Assembly (NCBI GenBank): GCA_948146395.1
Contig: OX411543.1
Coordinates: 53,052,017 to 53,116,016 of the forward strand
Reading direction: 5' to 3'
Length of the DNA: 64,000 nt
Source: Fragum whitleyi
Lineage: Eukaryota; Mollusca; Bivalvia; Cardiida; Cardiidae
Numbering within the stretch: position 1 is the stretch's first letter; the number at the start of each line of letters is the position of its first letter. Shown one piece after another: positions 1 through 11,043 of this stretch. A model generated the notes under the pieces. The model had not been told where the DNA came from. It saw only the letters and a program-made list of their open reading frames with translations, and made no database searches. Position numbers and translations under genes: made by a program.

Positions 1-700
1 TTACGATGTTTTGATTATTCACCAACGCTCAATTCATAAAAAGGGAGCGAAGGGGGGCATTCTTCTTTTGTCAGAGTTGCCATATAGCCTTTATCCTATA
101 TATTCTTTGGTTTGTCGCTTTCTGAGTGCGTAAAGATTTCAAAGTCCTAGTTACGCCTATGCACGAGGAATCTTTGGCTGAGACTACTTTAGTTTCTCTA
201 CTTGTTGGGTCTTCACAGGGTGGGACCCCTTTCACACTCGCCTTGCCTTCTGCATCGATATTTGCATCCCAAATGGAGCTTTTCTGTCGTGGTAGACATT
301 TTACGCTTTTTGCATGACCGTGCGTACCGTGCCATACCGTATTGGAACTTAAAATAAACCGTAGCACAACCGGGACGTACCGCGATTAAACTTGACGAAA
401 CGGCTTACATACTCTTTAGCTCACCGTGAGATCCGTGAGAAACCCTTGTAAACCGGGACTAAACGCGCAGCTAACCTAAACACCCGTAGATTAAGAGGAA
501 CTAAACGTGACTGACCATAACTGAACAACATAGGGTCGTAAGCGCCGGATAAAACTGTTGCTTCCCGTCCCCTACTGGCATTGTCTACGTTTTGTTACGG
601 TCTGTACCATACTGCCACGTTTCGATGCGTTCTTCTCGTTTAACTACGGTCTACTAAGTAGGTTATCTACACCCCGGCAATCACGATAAGCTACGTTTGG
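1..700. other. CpG-rich non-repeat stretch, no gene recognised
   Basis: Positions 330-700 hold about 26 CG dinucleotides, roughly twice the GC count, in a window that is otherwise AT-rich. Open stretches on the minus strand (71-367; another ending near 426) show no domain I recognise. It could be an unmethylated promoter-like segment or the edge of an old retroelement. Confidence 0.5.
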
Positions 701-706
701 CCATCC

Positions 707-951
707 AGGGGCCTGTTTTACCATAGATCTTACGATCATTTTTTGCGTAAGTCAAAAATTTAAGTTGCTTATAGACCAGTAAAAAAACATGGAATTCTGC
801 CATGCATTATCTCATTGGAATCGTCTTCGAAAGACGATTCCGATGCGATATTGCAAGGCAAAATCTAACAATGAATGAAAACACCAAGTACGATTTGTTA
901 TTTTGACTTACGACCAATTTTGTCGTAAGATGTTTAGTAAAACGGGCCCCT
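707..951. mobile_element. GGGGCCCGTTTTAC hairpin MITE
   Basis: Inverted ends (GGGGCCTGTTTTAC and GTAAAACGGGCCCC) surround a central palindrome GAATCGTCTTCGAAAGACG. Confidence 0.8.
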
Positions 952-1694
952 TTTCCTCTACGTTGTGACCAGTTTATCACGTTTCGTCCACGGTGGTTTG
1001 AAACATGGCTGCCATGGTAAACGGGAGCATAGTGTAAACGGGGGGGTGACCAGATGCTCAATCTTGAGGCAGGAATGTTCCTTGAGTAAAGTTCTATCAA
1101 AGCTGTACAAATAATTGATATAATTGATGACTAATTTAAGGAATTTATATATAAAACAAGAAATGTTTAAACATCTTCTCGAAAACAAGAAGGCAGACAG
1201 CTTTCGTGTTTGATATTTTCACCATCTAGTGGACTTTTATCAATTTTTTTCGTGTCAATTCATTGGGATAAAATCTAGGACCTTTGCATTCCATTTTGCA
1301 TAGAAACAATTTTTTGAAATCTTCTTTTCTGAAACTAAATTTGATATGTAGTATCCTTTAAACCTCTTAAAGCTATAAAAGCTATATCTTATCAAGCCCC
1401 ATAGGTCAAGTTTTGACTCCACGCGAACGTGCCCCTTTACATGGAAACAAAGAAGGAAATATTCCAATAATAATTTCTCAAAGCAGTCTAGGGTATTGAT
1501 ATCAATTACCAATTATCTCTTAAGAAATCTGTCCATTCCTTTTGTTCACCAATGGACCAACGAGACTCAGGTGAACGATATAGGACCATTATGTTTATTA
1601 TCATTTAAATAACAACCGAAATTGTACCTTTATAAATACAAACAATAATGTGGTCGCGATATAGAGCACCGGTGTCCCGAGCAATAGAGCACCA

Positions 1695-1937
1695 GGGGCC
1701 CGTTTTACTAAATATCTTACGATCATTGCGTGCGTAAGTCAAAAATTAAAGTTGCTTCTACAGAAGTAACTTAATATGGAAACCTGCCATGCAACATCTT
1801 ATTGTAATCGTCTTCTAAAGACGATTTCAATGAGATACTGCAAGGCAGAACCCACCAATGAATAAAAACACCTGGTACGATTATTGATTTTGACTTACGA
1901 TTGATTTTTTCATAAGTTGTTTAGTAAAACGGGCCCC
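1695..1937. mobile_element. GGGGCCCGTTTTAC hairpin MITE, second copy
   Basis: Same ends and centre as 707-951; nearly full length. Confidence 0.8.
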
Positions 1938-1988
1938 AGGAACGGCTATCGATGTTCTTTCTTTGACACCAACATTAGGAGAGAGTCA

Positions 1989-2232
1989 TGGGGCCCGTTT
2001 ATCTAAACTTCCTACGAACAAATAATAATCGTAATTCAAATCACTAATCGTACCTGGCGTTTTCATTAATTGTTAAATTCCGCATTGTAATATCTCATTG
2101 GAATAGTCTATAGACGACGATTCCAATAAGATGATACATGGCAGAATTCCATATTTAGATAATACTGTAGAAACAACCTTAATTTTTTACTTACGCAAAA
2201 GTAATCGTAAGATGTTAAGTAAAACAGGCTTC
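1989..2232. mobile_element. GGGGCCCGTTTTAC hairpin MITE at the left edge of unit A
   Basis: Member of the same family; its first base marks the left limit of A-B similarity. Confidence 0.78.
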
Positions 2233-2454
2233 TGCTTCATTCCTTAAGAAGTATTATCGAGAGGAATTAAGCCCAGTTTTAAGAGCTTGAACGGTGAAAA
2301 AAAAATTCGGGAAATCTTGGCGGCTCTACTGAATAGATCTCGGGAATGATTAGGGAGCAATCTCGAAAACGCGTCGTTTCACAAGTGGGTTGCAGGACAT
2401 CACAAGAATCAAAAAGCATTTCACTGCGTTTTGTTATTAAACTATGATATGCCT

Positions 2455-2600
2455 AAAGATCTCCATTAATACGATCCGAAAGCGTATTGAATGAACTGCT
2501 ACCAGAGGCCAAATTATCTAAAAATTGACCCAGGATTGCTTTTTTTATGTCCGAGGCACCTCCCGGATTAGGAAAAAGTCTGAGCTATGTTCAGAATGGT
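2455..2600 (-). pseudogene. Possible CUB end exon relic (unit A)
   Basis: Minus-strand reading gives LFPNPGGASDIKKAILGQFL then DNLASGSSSFNTLSDRI and a stop. The related sequence at 62,177-62,371 reads GQFLGNSAPGSTLVNTHEE and LMLSDRLGRSF, resembling the CUB end pattern G-Q-L-C-x-G-N-A. Unit B has the same segment with an extra T and stops (about 25,020-25,170). The CUB link is weak and could be chance. Confidence 0.25.
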
Positions 2601-2767
2601 AAAATGAAAACACGTAAGCTAATAGTTGGTATCGATTCCCCGAAATCTCTTAGGCGATAACCATAATTGCTACGGCGTGGAGGGGCAGAGAGGGCGTATG
2701 AGGTCCAGCCCTCGATCCATTGTTCTGGTTGAATGGTGTGGTTGTATATGGTTTATACTATCACAGT

Positions 2768-2867
2768 GGTCTACACTGTAAAACGATATCTTTCTTGAAT
2801 AATATCTTCGAAAAATCGTCTTCCATTCCTACTCCCACATCAGATGGCACTGAGTTTAACCAGGTCT
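2768..2867 (-). pseudogene. Candidate decayed CUB middle exon (unit A)
   Basis: After ttctag the minus strand reads TWLNSVPSDVGVG, MEDDFSKILFKKDIV, L-Q-C-R-P-L and TGA. It is the unit A counterpart of 25,340-25,433, with Trp where B has Cys. The W and the D-F-S-K-I pattern recall CUB-1 (C-S-W, V-F-S-K-I). The stop and missing donor argue that it is a relic if it was ever an exon. Confidence 0.3.
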
Positions 2868-2910
2868 AGAATAGATATGTTTGTAAGCTCGCAAAGGCTA
2901 ACTTAATAAT

Positions 2911-3176
2911 ATGTGACCCGTCACACAAAAATGGACCACTGGGAACTCAGTAAAATGATTATTGGAAAAAGAGATTTGGTCCAACATTGGTCAACTAGAG
3001 GTTGCATTTCAAAAGTTCTTTCACTGGAAGGTAGATTTAATATTCTATAATCAGAAAATAAATACATTGCGAGAAGTTTCGACCCTAGTCAGTCTGCGCA
3101 AACCGCTCAGTCTGACTAGGTTCAACACTTTACGCAATACAAAGATGGTCCCATTTCGCGTGACGGGTCACATATG
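2911..3176. mobile_element. CCCGTCACGCG hairpin MITE
   Basis: Inverted ends GTGACCCGTCAC and GTGACGGGTCAC flank a core hairpin (CCTAGTCAGTCTGCGC and its inverse). A ~35 bp near-direct repeat (TGTAAGCTCGCAAAGGC) lies on both sides, longer than a normal target duplication. Confidence 0.78.
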
Positions 3177-3968
3177 TTTGTAAGCTCGCAAAGGCCCACT
3201 CAATAACATATCTATTCTAGACGAGGTTATAAGATCAGGTTGTCTCAAACAAAATCGCGTAACAGATCCTTTTCTCACATAAATATAATTGTCGTTTGTT
3301 TAAACCATTTTATGAGGCTGAAATGTCAGAAAAAAGCGTGAAACGGGCGTTGGATGAGGTCGTTATGTCGTCGTTTAAAATGTGATCTTACACTTATGTA
3401 TGACGCTAATATCTCTAAAGGCTGTTAGCTATGGAAGGAGGGACCCAGTGAGAATTCCTTCCTGAGGGACCAGTGAGGATTCCTTCCTGAGGTCATTGTA
3501 GAAGTAGGAGGTAAAAGTAGTTCCTAGTGAAAATGTAGTCCCTCAAAGGTTGAGCTGGTTTGAGTATTAAACTGTGATTTATATGATGTTTTACGTGATT
3601 TTTAAGGTATTTCACATCTGTTCTAGAGACTACAAGTGTATTTTACTATCCCATTGCAATAATTCCTTCTAATGATGGCGAATGAAAAATGTGCGGGGTG
3701 ATTCGCGGATAGGCAACTTGTTTCAGTCCGAAACTAGTCTTCCTTTGGTAGGACAGAAATATCTCAAAAGTTGCCTTATCATCATATGGTGTATCTATGT
3801 TTCAGCTGAAGTTCTTGAAAAGTTGAATAACAGCCTTTTTACTACATATTCTAACGAAAATCTCGGACAAGGCTACAGATTGGAGAAAAAGGCCTAATTT
3901 ATATAGCCCAAAGAGGACGAAATTTCACCGGGGTCTGACCGGAAGAGAAGGGCAGTTGTGTGAAATTA

Positions 3969-4707
3969 TTATAGGGATGAGTGTCTTTTTCACTGCGTTT
4001 ATTGGGGTATAAAGTGCAATTGCCTTAGCACATGGCAAATAACGCCCGTAGGGCGTTATGATTAAGCCATGTGCTAAGGCAATTGCACTTTATACCCAAT
4101 GAATGCAGTGAAAAAGACACTCGTCCCTTATAATTGCAATCATCTAGATCGATGAAACTAAATACTCAACCAAACATTAAAGCTTCAAGTCTACTTTCTA
4201 TGCGTATATTTTAAACAATCTATTTTTAGATCGTGTATTGTTTATCTCGCTATCGAAGTGAAATGTCACATAGTAAAACAAATGATACACAAATAAAAGA
4301 CAACATTAAAATTCGTAGAGGTACTTATGACAAAAAAGCTTGTTTCTGCCAAGTTAGTCTGTATTTTCAAACGAAAACGACGTGGTCGGTCTTAGTTGAG
4401 AGGGTTGCTTGAAGGTCTTCGTCGACTCGCTGTTTTCTAAGTTTAGATCGGCTCAGAATCAGAACTGCATGCTTGTAATCGTAAATTATTTCGAAAACAT
4501 ATTAATTTTTAATAGATTGAATAGCAATGTTGTGTTGATGATCGGGAACTATGTTAATTCGAGTTCCTACAACATAGGATTTACAGATCGAATTTCGGGG
4601 GTTTCCCGAAAGACATATTGCATTTTATACAGATATAAAGTGCAATTGATTTCCCCACGTGATGCGATTTAAACCAATCAAAATTCGTTATTTTATTGGA
4701 TTGCAAG
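3969..4707. mobile_element. 739 bp hairpin element, unit A only
   Basis: It begins TTATAGGGATGAGTG and ends TATTGGATTGCAAG, flanked by TA; unit B has the empty site at 26,520-26,521. Its 5' part is a long hairpin (about 3,975-4,135) around CATGGCAAATAACGCC. Related copies lie at about 57,575-58,050 and, reversed, at 63,220-63,975. Confidence 0.78.
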
Positions 4708-4825
4708 TATATGATAACACTTTGCACTCTTAGCCTATAATTTACTGATTAACGCATTAAACCCGTCATTGAATCAAATAATGAGTTAAATATTTTAACA
4801 CAGTAAAGAGTGCCAGTAAATGTAC

Positions 4826-4983
4826 GTCATATCGCCAGAACGGTATCGTGTTGCCGTTAGATTGAACGTCTTCCGGAGAACACTGCACTGTTTGTACGTT
4901 GACGTTAAAATTTAATACGACGTTGTCCGTGCCATCTGAAACGTTCATCCGTAACGTGTAGAACTTTATCTTGTAAACTGGAG
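4826..4983 (-). CDS. Cadherin exon h (unit A), repeat end and possible CUB start
   Basis: It starts in phase 1 after ttttgtag and reads PVYKIKFYTLRMNVSDGTDN, VVLNFNVNVQTVQC and SPEDVQSNGNTIPFWRYD. Strand pattern and V-S-D-G-T-D-N mark a cadherin repeat end; V-Q-C then resembles a CUB opening. If read past gtacat it continues LLALFTVLKYLTHYL, which aligns with the CUB opening LTSPKYPNNYP except that every proline is Leu or Val, and stops at TGA near 4,766. Either it is a terminal exon or the CUB start has decayed. Confidence 0.72.
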
Positions 4984-5032
4984 CTACAAAAGGAAAAAAA
5001 TGAATAAATGAGACTAATAATTTGATATCATA

Positions 5033-5288
5033 TATGTGACCCGTCACGCGAAAAGAGATCCTGTGGGTAGTGCGTAAAGTGTCGACCCTAGTCAGACTGC
5101 GCGGGCTGCGCGATACTTTTCGCTTTTTTTTAATTATGTTAAACAAGAATCAATCTAACTTCCCGTGAAAGAATATTTGAAAAACGACCTTTTCTCGGCC
5201 TGTACAAGAACCAATCTCTTTTTCTAACTGATCTATTTATTTTACGAAGTTCCCAGAAGGTCCCTTTTCGCGTGATGGGTCAAATATG
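5033..5288. mobile_element. CCCGTCACGCG hairpin MITE (unit A)
   Basis: Member of the same family just upstream of exon h; partner in unit B at 26,850-27,118. Confidence 0.72.
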
Positions 5289-5520
5289 TTTATATGAAAA
5301 TGCCCTGAACGCGTGTGGTTAAAAGACAAAGAGGTAATAAGTTAAGTATTTGTTCTGGCCAATTGCTAGTTTATCGGACGGACAGGTGTTCTAGGGGAGG
5401 TATTTCTTTCGTGTTGAGACTTTTTATTAGAAAGGGTTCTGTCCCTTTGTACTGTTGCGTCCAAATGAAATCACCATCTAAGTTTCGCACATTAACACAA
5501 TACTCAAGAGAACTAAGAAA

Positions 5521-5785
5521 TGTGACCCATCAAGCGAAAAGGGACCATCTTGGTACTTGGTTAAATAAATATTTTTAAAAAAGAGTTGCTTCTAGAACAG
5601 GTCAACCAGAGTTCGCATTTCAAAAAATCTTTCACAGGATGGTATATTGATTATCCTATATTCAGAAAATGAGTAAAGAGCGAAAAGTTTCGATCCTAGT
5701 CAGTCTGCGCGAACCGCGCAGTCTGACAAGGGTCGGCACTTTACGCACTTTCCAGATGGTCCCTTTTTGCGTGACGGGTCACAAA
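5521..5785. mobile_element. CCCGTCACGCG hairpin MITE (unit A), second
   Basis: Core hairpin GTCTGCGCGAACCGCGCAG is intact; partner in unit B at 27,365-27,628. Confidence 0.75.
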
Positions 5786-5967
5786 TATATCTTTGTGGTA
5801 TTGACTCACCGTTTAATATCAAAGAATAAGGTCCATTTTGCTGGTAAGAGAACAGGAATGTATTTGACGGGTTTTGGTGGGCTATAGTGTATGAGACACC
5901 AGTGAGAGATGTACAGTTCAAGTCGGTTAGCAAGACCGTACCAGGATCTAGATCAGGAGAGAGAGAA

Positions 5968-6285
5968 ATACGTACTTTAGTGTATTATATGAAAAAAAAT
6001 ATCAAACGAGGTTGGGAGAATTGAAAATTGTCAAGGCTCTGTCGAGACAATTATCAATTCTCACAACCAAGTTAGATATTTCTTTCATAGAATACACTAA
6101 GTATGTATTATATTTATCTTATAACCTCTATTTGTCTTGTTTTCATCGATGTTTCTGACAGATACATGTATGCAAGATTCTAAAAATAACCGCATTATAT
6201 CTTTGTTCTAAAAATAATAATATGTGATATCATAAAAAATATCAAACGGGATGTTATCATACGGATATTTGTATATTTATAAAAT
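5968..6285. mobile_element. Hairpin-head element with single tail (unit A)
   Basis: A ~130 bp palindrome (around TGTCAAGGCTCTGTCGAGACA) with arms reading 'aacgaggttgggagaatt' is followed by the ~190 bp tail that is amplified at 39.8 kb. Transposon class is unknown. Confidence 0.7.
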
Positions 6286-6797
6286 GAGTATAAAAGACAA
6301 CAAGATTATTCGTTTTACACAATAATATCTAACTTGTGAATCGTCGTTGACCAAAAAAACGTAAGTACAGCTTTGTTAAAGCTCTAGTAAAAAGGTTTAT
6401 GTCGCCTAATGACGAAAGATTTCTACAACTCTTAAAATAAACATGTTATAATAAATTGAATGGAATAACCTTGTTAAAGTTTTATGTTGAAATAAAAGGA
6501 GGTAAAAATATTGCAGAAAAGAATATCGTTATTTTTACGCCACCATGAAATAATTGGCATTAACATGTAAAAGAATGAATTAACAATAGAGAATGAATGA
6601 TATTAATGTCTTTGACGTCGTGAAATAAGTGACTTTCAAAATGTTAAATGAAATAAGACTGATGAAAGATGAAAAAAAACCGAAAGGGCTTTACTTTGTC
6701 TTGCGAGTGGGATCTGCTAAAACAGAGAGAAATAATTTCTTTTAAATGATCAATTAAATTTTAAGAAGACAACACGTTGTATATGCTTACTAGTTAA

Positions 6798-6954
6798 GGT
6801 AGTGGATCCGTTATAGTTCCGCAACGTTTCGAAACTCATGAACTTTCACAATGTTAACCGAGGATTCCTAATGAAAATCATTAGGAAACCTCGGTTAACA
6901 TTGTTAAAGTTCATTACTTCCGAAAAGGCTTAAAACTATTACGGGTCCACTACC
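6798..6954. mobile_element. TTAA-flanked hairpin MITE (unit A)
   Basis: A 157 bp palindrome with GGTAGTGGA ends, flanked by TTAA at 6,794-6,797 and 6,955-6,958. TTAA duplications are the mark of piggyBac-type insertion; no transposase is present. The unit B partner is at about 28,774-28,914. Confidence 0.78.
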
Positions 6955-7074
6955 TTAAGGAAAATCGATAGCAGAAAAAAATCCGGGGCAGATTGAACAG
7001 TCAGAACACTGTGAGTGATATTTTCGCATATTCCATAGAACTCTTTTTATGCTTGATATGCAATAGAAACTCAC

Positions 7075-7242
7075 CAGCGTCCATTCGTACATCAACTCTC
7101 CGCGGATTTGGCCAACACGAAAACGGCACTCTTGTGGATATAACAGTTGTTGCACTTATTGTTGTGGTAGAAATTGTAGGATCGGATAAAAATGTAAAGC
7201 TGATGTTTCCGCTAGTAAATAGATGACTTGACGTATAGTAGC
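7075..7242 (-). CDS. Cadherin exon g (unit A), divergent
   Basis: The exon is 168 bp with phases 1-1, donor GTGAGT. It reads YYTSSHLFTSGNISF, TFLSDPTISTTTIS and NPRRVDVRMDAG and is open throughout. The residues are strand-like but carry no calcium motif, so the domain call depends on its neighbours. It joins exon h as Ala (G|CT). Both strands of this stretch are open; the spliced minus-strand reading fits phase on both sides. Confidence 0.7.
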
Positions 7243-8054
7243 CTATAAGTAAAAAAGAATCTTAATATCGTCGACGTACTTCTACAAGTTCGTAACTACA
7301 GCTTGATAAAGGCTGTAGGTTTGATGTTTTAGAATAAGGTTAACGATATATCATTGCACGCAAATTATTGAAGTTTGTTTGTAGATATTCAGGAGAATGC
7401 GAATAATGCACCACTTTTGTGGTATATATCTTGTTATAACCATAAGAAACCTCATCGTCTAAAACTAATTCATCAAATGTGACTAGAATAGTCTTAGTCT
7501 ATACTGTATGTCAACGCTTTTTTAACAGTAGAAGTTTGTCGTGAGGATTTTGAATGAATTGGGTTTTACGCCGCTTTCAACAATCTTTGAACAATCTTTC
7601 AGCTATATCGCAGCGGCTGGAACACTCACAATGTATCCCTGGTATTTCTCACACCAGTATCACCATAGCATTGTAAACGATTATAAGTTTCGAAATGTTG
7701 CGGAACTATTACGAGTCAACTACCTTGATTCTAAATCTTATTTATTGCAATCATTAGTTCTTCCGTTGATAATGAATTAGCACGATTTAAAATGAAATAT
7801 TGAATTTATCATTTTTTACAGAAATTCGTCCTATAAGAAGATTTATTGTCTTTGTCGAAATTGCAGACTTTCAAATTTAAACTATGATTTTGTGGAATTC
7901 CGGAGCTACTAAAATGAACTTTTGGAGCTGTTTGAACAATTTGAATGAGTTGTTTCATAATATAAAATCGCATCCGACGAGCAATTTAGAATGTTTTTTG
8001 AGTTTTAAGCCTCAAATTGACGATATCATTAGTAGCAGCATGAGAGGACATTAA

Positions 8055-8211
8055 GGTAGTAGACCCGTAAAAGTTCCGCAATAACTCTAACCACATATTC
8101 TTTCACAATGTTAACCGAGGTTTCCTAATGAAAATCATTAGGAAACCTTGGTTAACACTGTTTAAGTGTATTACTTCTGAGATGTTGTAAAACTATAACG
8201 GGTCTACTACC
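8055..8211. mobile_element. TTAA-flanked hairpin MITE, unit A only
   Basis: Same family and size as 6,798-6,954, flanked by TTAA on both sides. Unit B has no copy at the matching place (about 30,873), where the flanks read gataacctaaa, so a clean or slightly altered empty site. Confidence 0.75.
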
Positions 8212-8266
8212 TTAAACTGAAAAATGGTGATCATTGGTATTAAAGTAATGAAAGTAAAATTCATAC

Positions 8267-8386
8267 TATAGGCTATCACAGTTATGTTCCCGCTCATCAC
8301 CGTGAGAGAAGGAGACTGGGGGTCAATTACAAGACTGATTAGTCCTAGTCTAGAGTCAATGTTGAATTGGTCTCCAGGATTCACAC
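8267..8386 (-). CDS. Cadherin exon f (unit A)
   Basis: The exon is 120 bp with phases 1-1. It reads VNPGDQFNIDSRLGLISL, VIDPQSPSLTVMSGN and ITVIAY, the mid-repeat F-x-I-D-x-x-x-G-x-I motif. Donor gtatga is the same as in unit B. A TTAA-flanked hairpin element (8,055-8,211) ends about 50 bases downstream of the exon in unit A only, so the donor now lies close to a transposon. Confidence 0.82.
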
Positions 8387-8501
8387 CTAAAAAGAGTAAA
8401 AGAAAATTACATTTTTACCACGGAAGAATATGTTTAAAAACGAATATGAATGAGGTACGTACCTCAATGTTTACAAGAATTACACCCTTTTAAATAAAGT
8501 T

Positions 8502-9360
8502 CGTAACATCGTGAAATTGACATTCACCTCGATCAAAACAATCCTCTTAATCACTCACATATCGCTCCATTCATGCATTCCAAACACTAACGCAAACAAG
8601 TCAAAAACGCTCCAAAACGTTCATAAACGCATCAAAATTATTCCTATGGTTCAAAATTTTATTCCAATCAGTTAAATCATTCGCCTATTTTAAATCATTG
8701 TTTACGTGGACCTCAAAGCGTACGTTTAGGCCGTTAAGATAAACAAACAGGAACATGCGTTGTACAGTTAACAACATCGTGAAATTGACAAGGTGAATGA
8801 TTTTGGAATAAAATTGAATGAGTGTGTGGAGCGAGTTTCGAGTGAATTTAATGGGAGGTAATCCAATATTGCAAATTTTGTTCTGGATGAACAAAATTTG
8901 CGATATTGATTACCTCCCTTTAATAAAATATGCATACAAGTTCAAAAAATATCGTCCTATTTCTTCAAGAACATATGAAACGCTTACAATTTGAATTATG
9001 TCAACGAAATTGCGATTTTTCTCTATCAAAATTTATTTTGAATGACGTTGTTGATTCTATGTTTTTCAATCGGTTTGAAGGTTTTTGAATGGCTTGAGTG
9101 AGTGTTTGGAATGAATGAATGGAACGCTGAGTGAGCGATTAAGAATGGTTTTGATTGAGATTAATGTCAATTTCACGATGAAACTAACTGTAAAGGGAGT
9201 GTATATATTATCGCTAATTTCTTCCGATTTGGACAAATTGGCGATATGTATTACCTCCCCTAAAATTCTTTCAAAATTCGTCCCACATGGTCATTCAATA
9301 TCATTCTCAAACCGTTCCAAAATCATTCACTTTGTCAGTTTCTTGATGTAAATAACTGTA
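8502..9360. mobile_element. Older Tc1-type MITE copy, split by a younger one (unit A)
   Basis: Left part 8,502-8,764 begins ACATCGTGAAATTGACATTC; right part 9,191-9,360 ends at AAATAACTGTA. The interruption is the younger copy at 8,765-9,190. The unit B counterpart is continuous at about 31,165-31,607. Confidence 0.8.
8765..9190. mobile_element. Tc1-type MITE, unit A only, nested
   Basis: This 426 bp element starts CAGTTAACAACATCGTG and ends in the inverted version CGATGAAACTAACTG, flanked by TA on both sides. It carries the family's internal hairpin around 'GGGAGGTAATC ... ATTACCTCCC'. It is inserted into an older copy of the same family (about 8,502-9,360). Unit B keeps that older copy uninterrupted at about 31,434. 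Confidence 0.88.
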
Positions 9361-9727
9361 TTATTAGCTACTCTTTAAACAAATAGGTTCCCGGGAATAT
9401 ATAACTTTGGGTGAATTCTAAGTCGAGCAAGAGATAATTCTAAAATCCTAGGACATGTCATACACACAAAACGTGTCCAATACCTGACCTTTCAAGCAAA
9501 TAGGGACATAAAAGAATATATATTTGCAAAAACAATTTGATCCCCAAATCCCGTAAAGTTTTGTTCCATTTAGTGAACACTCGGACCTGTAGATAATTTT
9601 GCATTCACAGACGGTTTCATTTGGAGGACGATTGATTTTGTTTGTTTGTTTGGTTTTTTTTTTTTTTTTTTTTTTTTTGTTGTTGTTGTTTTGTATTTTG
9701 TTTTTTGTTTTGCAAATGGAATTTTAA

Positions 9728-10801
9728 GACGTCGTGCACGGTAATGCTTATCATTTGAAATTGCACGTCTCGGGCTAAGTTCCATCTGCCATTTTTTCCA
9801 AACCTGTTGGTCAATATCTATGTTCTTTATACCAAACGAACCACAAAAAAACATACTTTTGAAATATATTTGTTGGGTAAATTGAGGAAAATCGAATTCC
9901 CGTTTCATTAAATTTCTTTGTCACCAAAACTCTTAAATTACGTCTGTAAAACGTAACAATTTATGTGTGGGTAGATTTCTTTAAAACCCCTTATATGCGT
10001 TAAGAAGTTCATGAAAAATGTTGAAAAAATTGAGATTTGCGCGATAAGTGACATCATGTCGGTAGCTGAACTAAAATGGCCGTAAGAAAAATAACAAACA
10101 ATTGGTAGAGATTCATCTTACAATTTAAAAGTTGTAAAACATCAAATTTTAATGAAAAATCGTCGTGAAAAATGGTGAAGTTTTCTTAATATTTCTATAA
10201 ATAATAAATGAAATTTTGTGAAATTTAAAAATAAGATATTATTTTTTCTTTGTTTTCGTTAATGTAGTTGAAAATAATAATATGTCGTAAACAAAAAAGT
10301 AGAAAAAGAAAATTTGTGTTGACACAATTTCTTACATACGCGAATTTTATAGCCGGTTTTCATAATGCTTCGCTACCGCATTTCACAATCAAAATGATTA
10401 TCATAAATCAATCTACATTTATGAAATATTATTTTTTCGAACAATCTCGAGGAAAATTTTGATACAGATACGTTTAAAAATATCAAAATTATTCAGATTT
10501 GGCTGTGTGGACATACTTTTCAAAAACGTGTCATTTCTTAACGTCGTACATTACGCACTGTGCTTTTTAAGCAATCCAAGATAAAAATTATTAAAGTCGA
10601 CTCATGGTAAAAATGCTTCCAACAGAAAAAAAATATTCTGGCTTATTTTGAATATAACTTATATATGCAATTTTAGAATTAAATACGCATTACAAAATCT
10701 ACATGCGATAAACAAGAAGCGCTCCAGAAAAGTATGGTGTAATAACGTCTAAATGGCAAAATCGACGTTACAAAAAGTTAAGCATTAGCGTGCGCGACGT
10801 C
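9728..10801. mobile_element. 1,074 bp TIR element with TAA target duplication, unit A only
   Basis: The ends are inverted: GACGTCGTGCACGGTAATGC at the left and, read from the right, GACGTCGCGCACGCTAATGC. Both are flanked by TAA. Unit B has a single TAA at 31,891-31,893 with matching flanks and no insert. A 3 bp TAA duplication fits the PIF/Harbinger superfamily, but no transposase reading is visible, so it is non-autonomous. Confidence 0.82.
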
Positions 10802-10968
10802 TAATCATTTTCAAATAACAATAAATATCAATATTGGTTTATCCATTTGATTATTTTTGTCGAAATAAAAAGTTCATAGCATATTTGAAAATGAAAATCA
10901 AGCTCTAATAAAACTGATAGTGGTACCTTGATTCTAAAACTATTATTTGATAAGCAAGGGTTACATAC

Positions 10969-11043
10969 TTAGCTCATAAACAACTGTAGAATATTGTACA
11001 GATCCATCAGAATCATTGGCGTTAACAGTAAATATGTATTCAC
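10969..11043 (-). CDS. Cadherin exon e (unit A), NANDSDG strand
   Basis: This 75 bp exon has phases 1-1, acceptor tttttcag and donor gtatgt. It reads EYIFTVNANDSDGSVQYS then TVVYEL and so keeps the V-x-A-x-D-x-D calcium strand. It joins exon d as Gly (G|GT) and exon f as Ser (A|GT). The intron downstream of it contains the 1,074 bp element at 9,728-10,801, absent from unit B. Confidence 0.82.
   Translation of the reverse strand: MNTYLLLTPMILMDLYNILQLFMS

Noticed and set aside
5669..5887. 72-codon plus-strand stretch present identically in B (27,512-27,730)
   Set aside because: It runs through the hairpin of a CCCGTCACGCG MITE; its conservation only reflects the recent duplication.
7005..7226. 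Plus-strand open stretch SPASIRTSTLRGFGQHENGT, repeated in B at 28,960-29,193
   Set aside because: It is the reverse of cadherin exon g. The minus-strand reading fits splice sites and phases on both sides, so the plus-strand stretch is a shadow.
9570..9908. 112-codon minus-strand stretch with a poly-Lys core
   Set aside because: The lysines come from the T25 run (read as A on the minus strand); it crosses the border of the 9,728-10,801 element.
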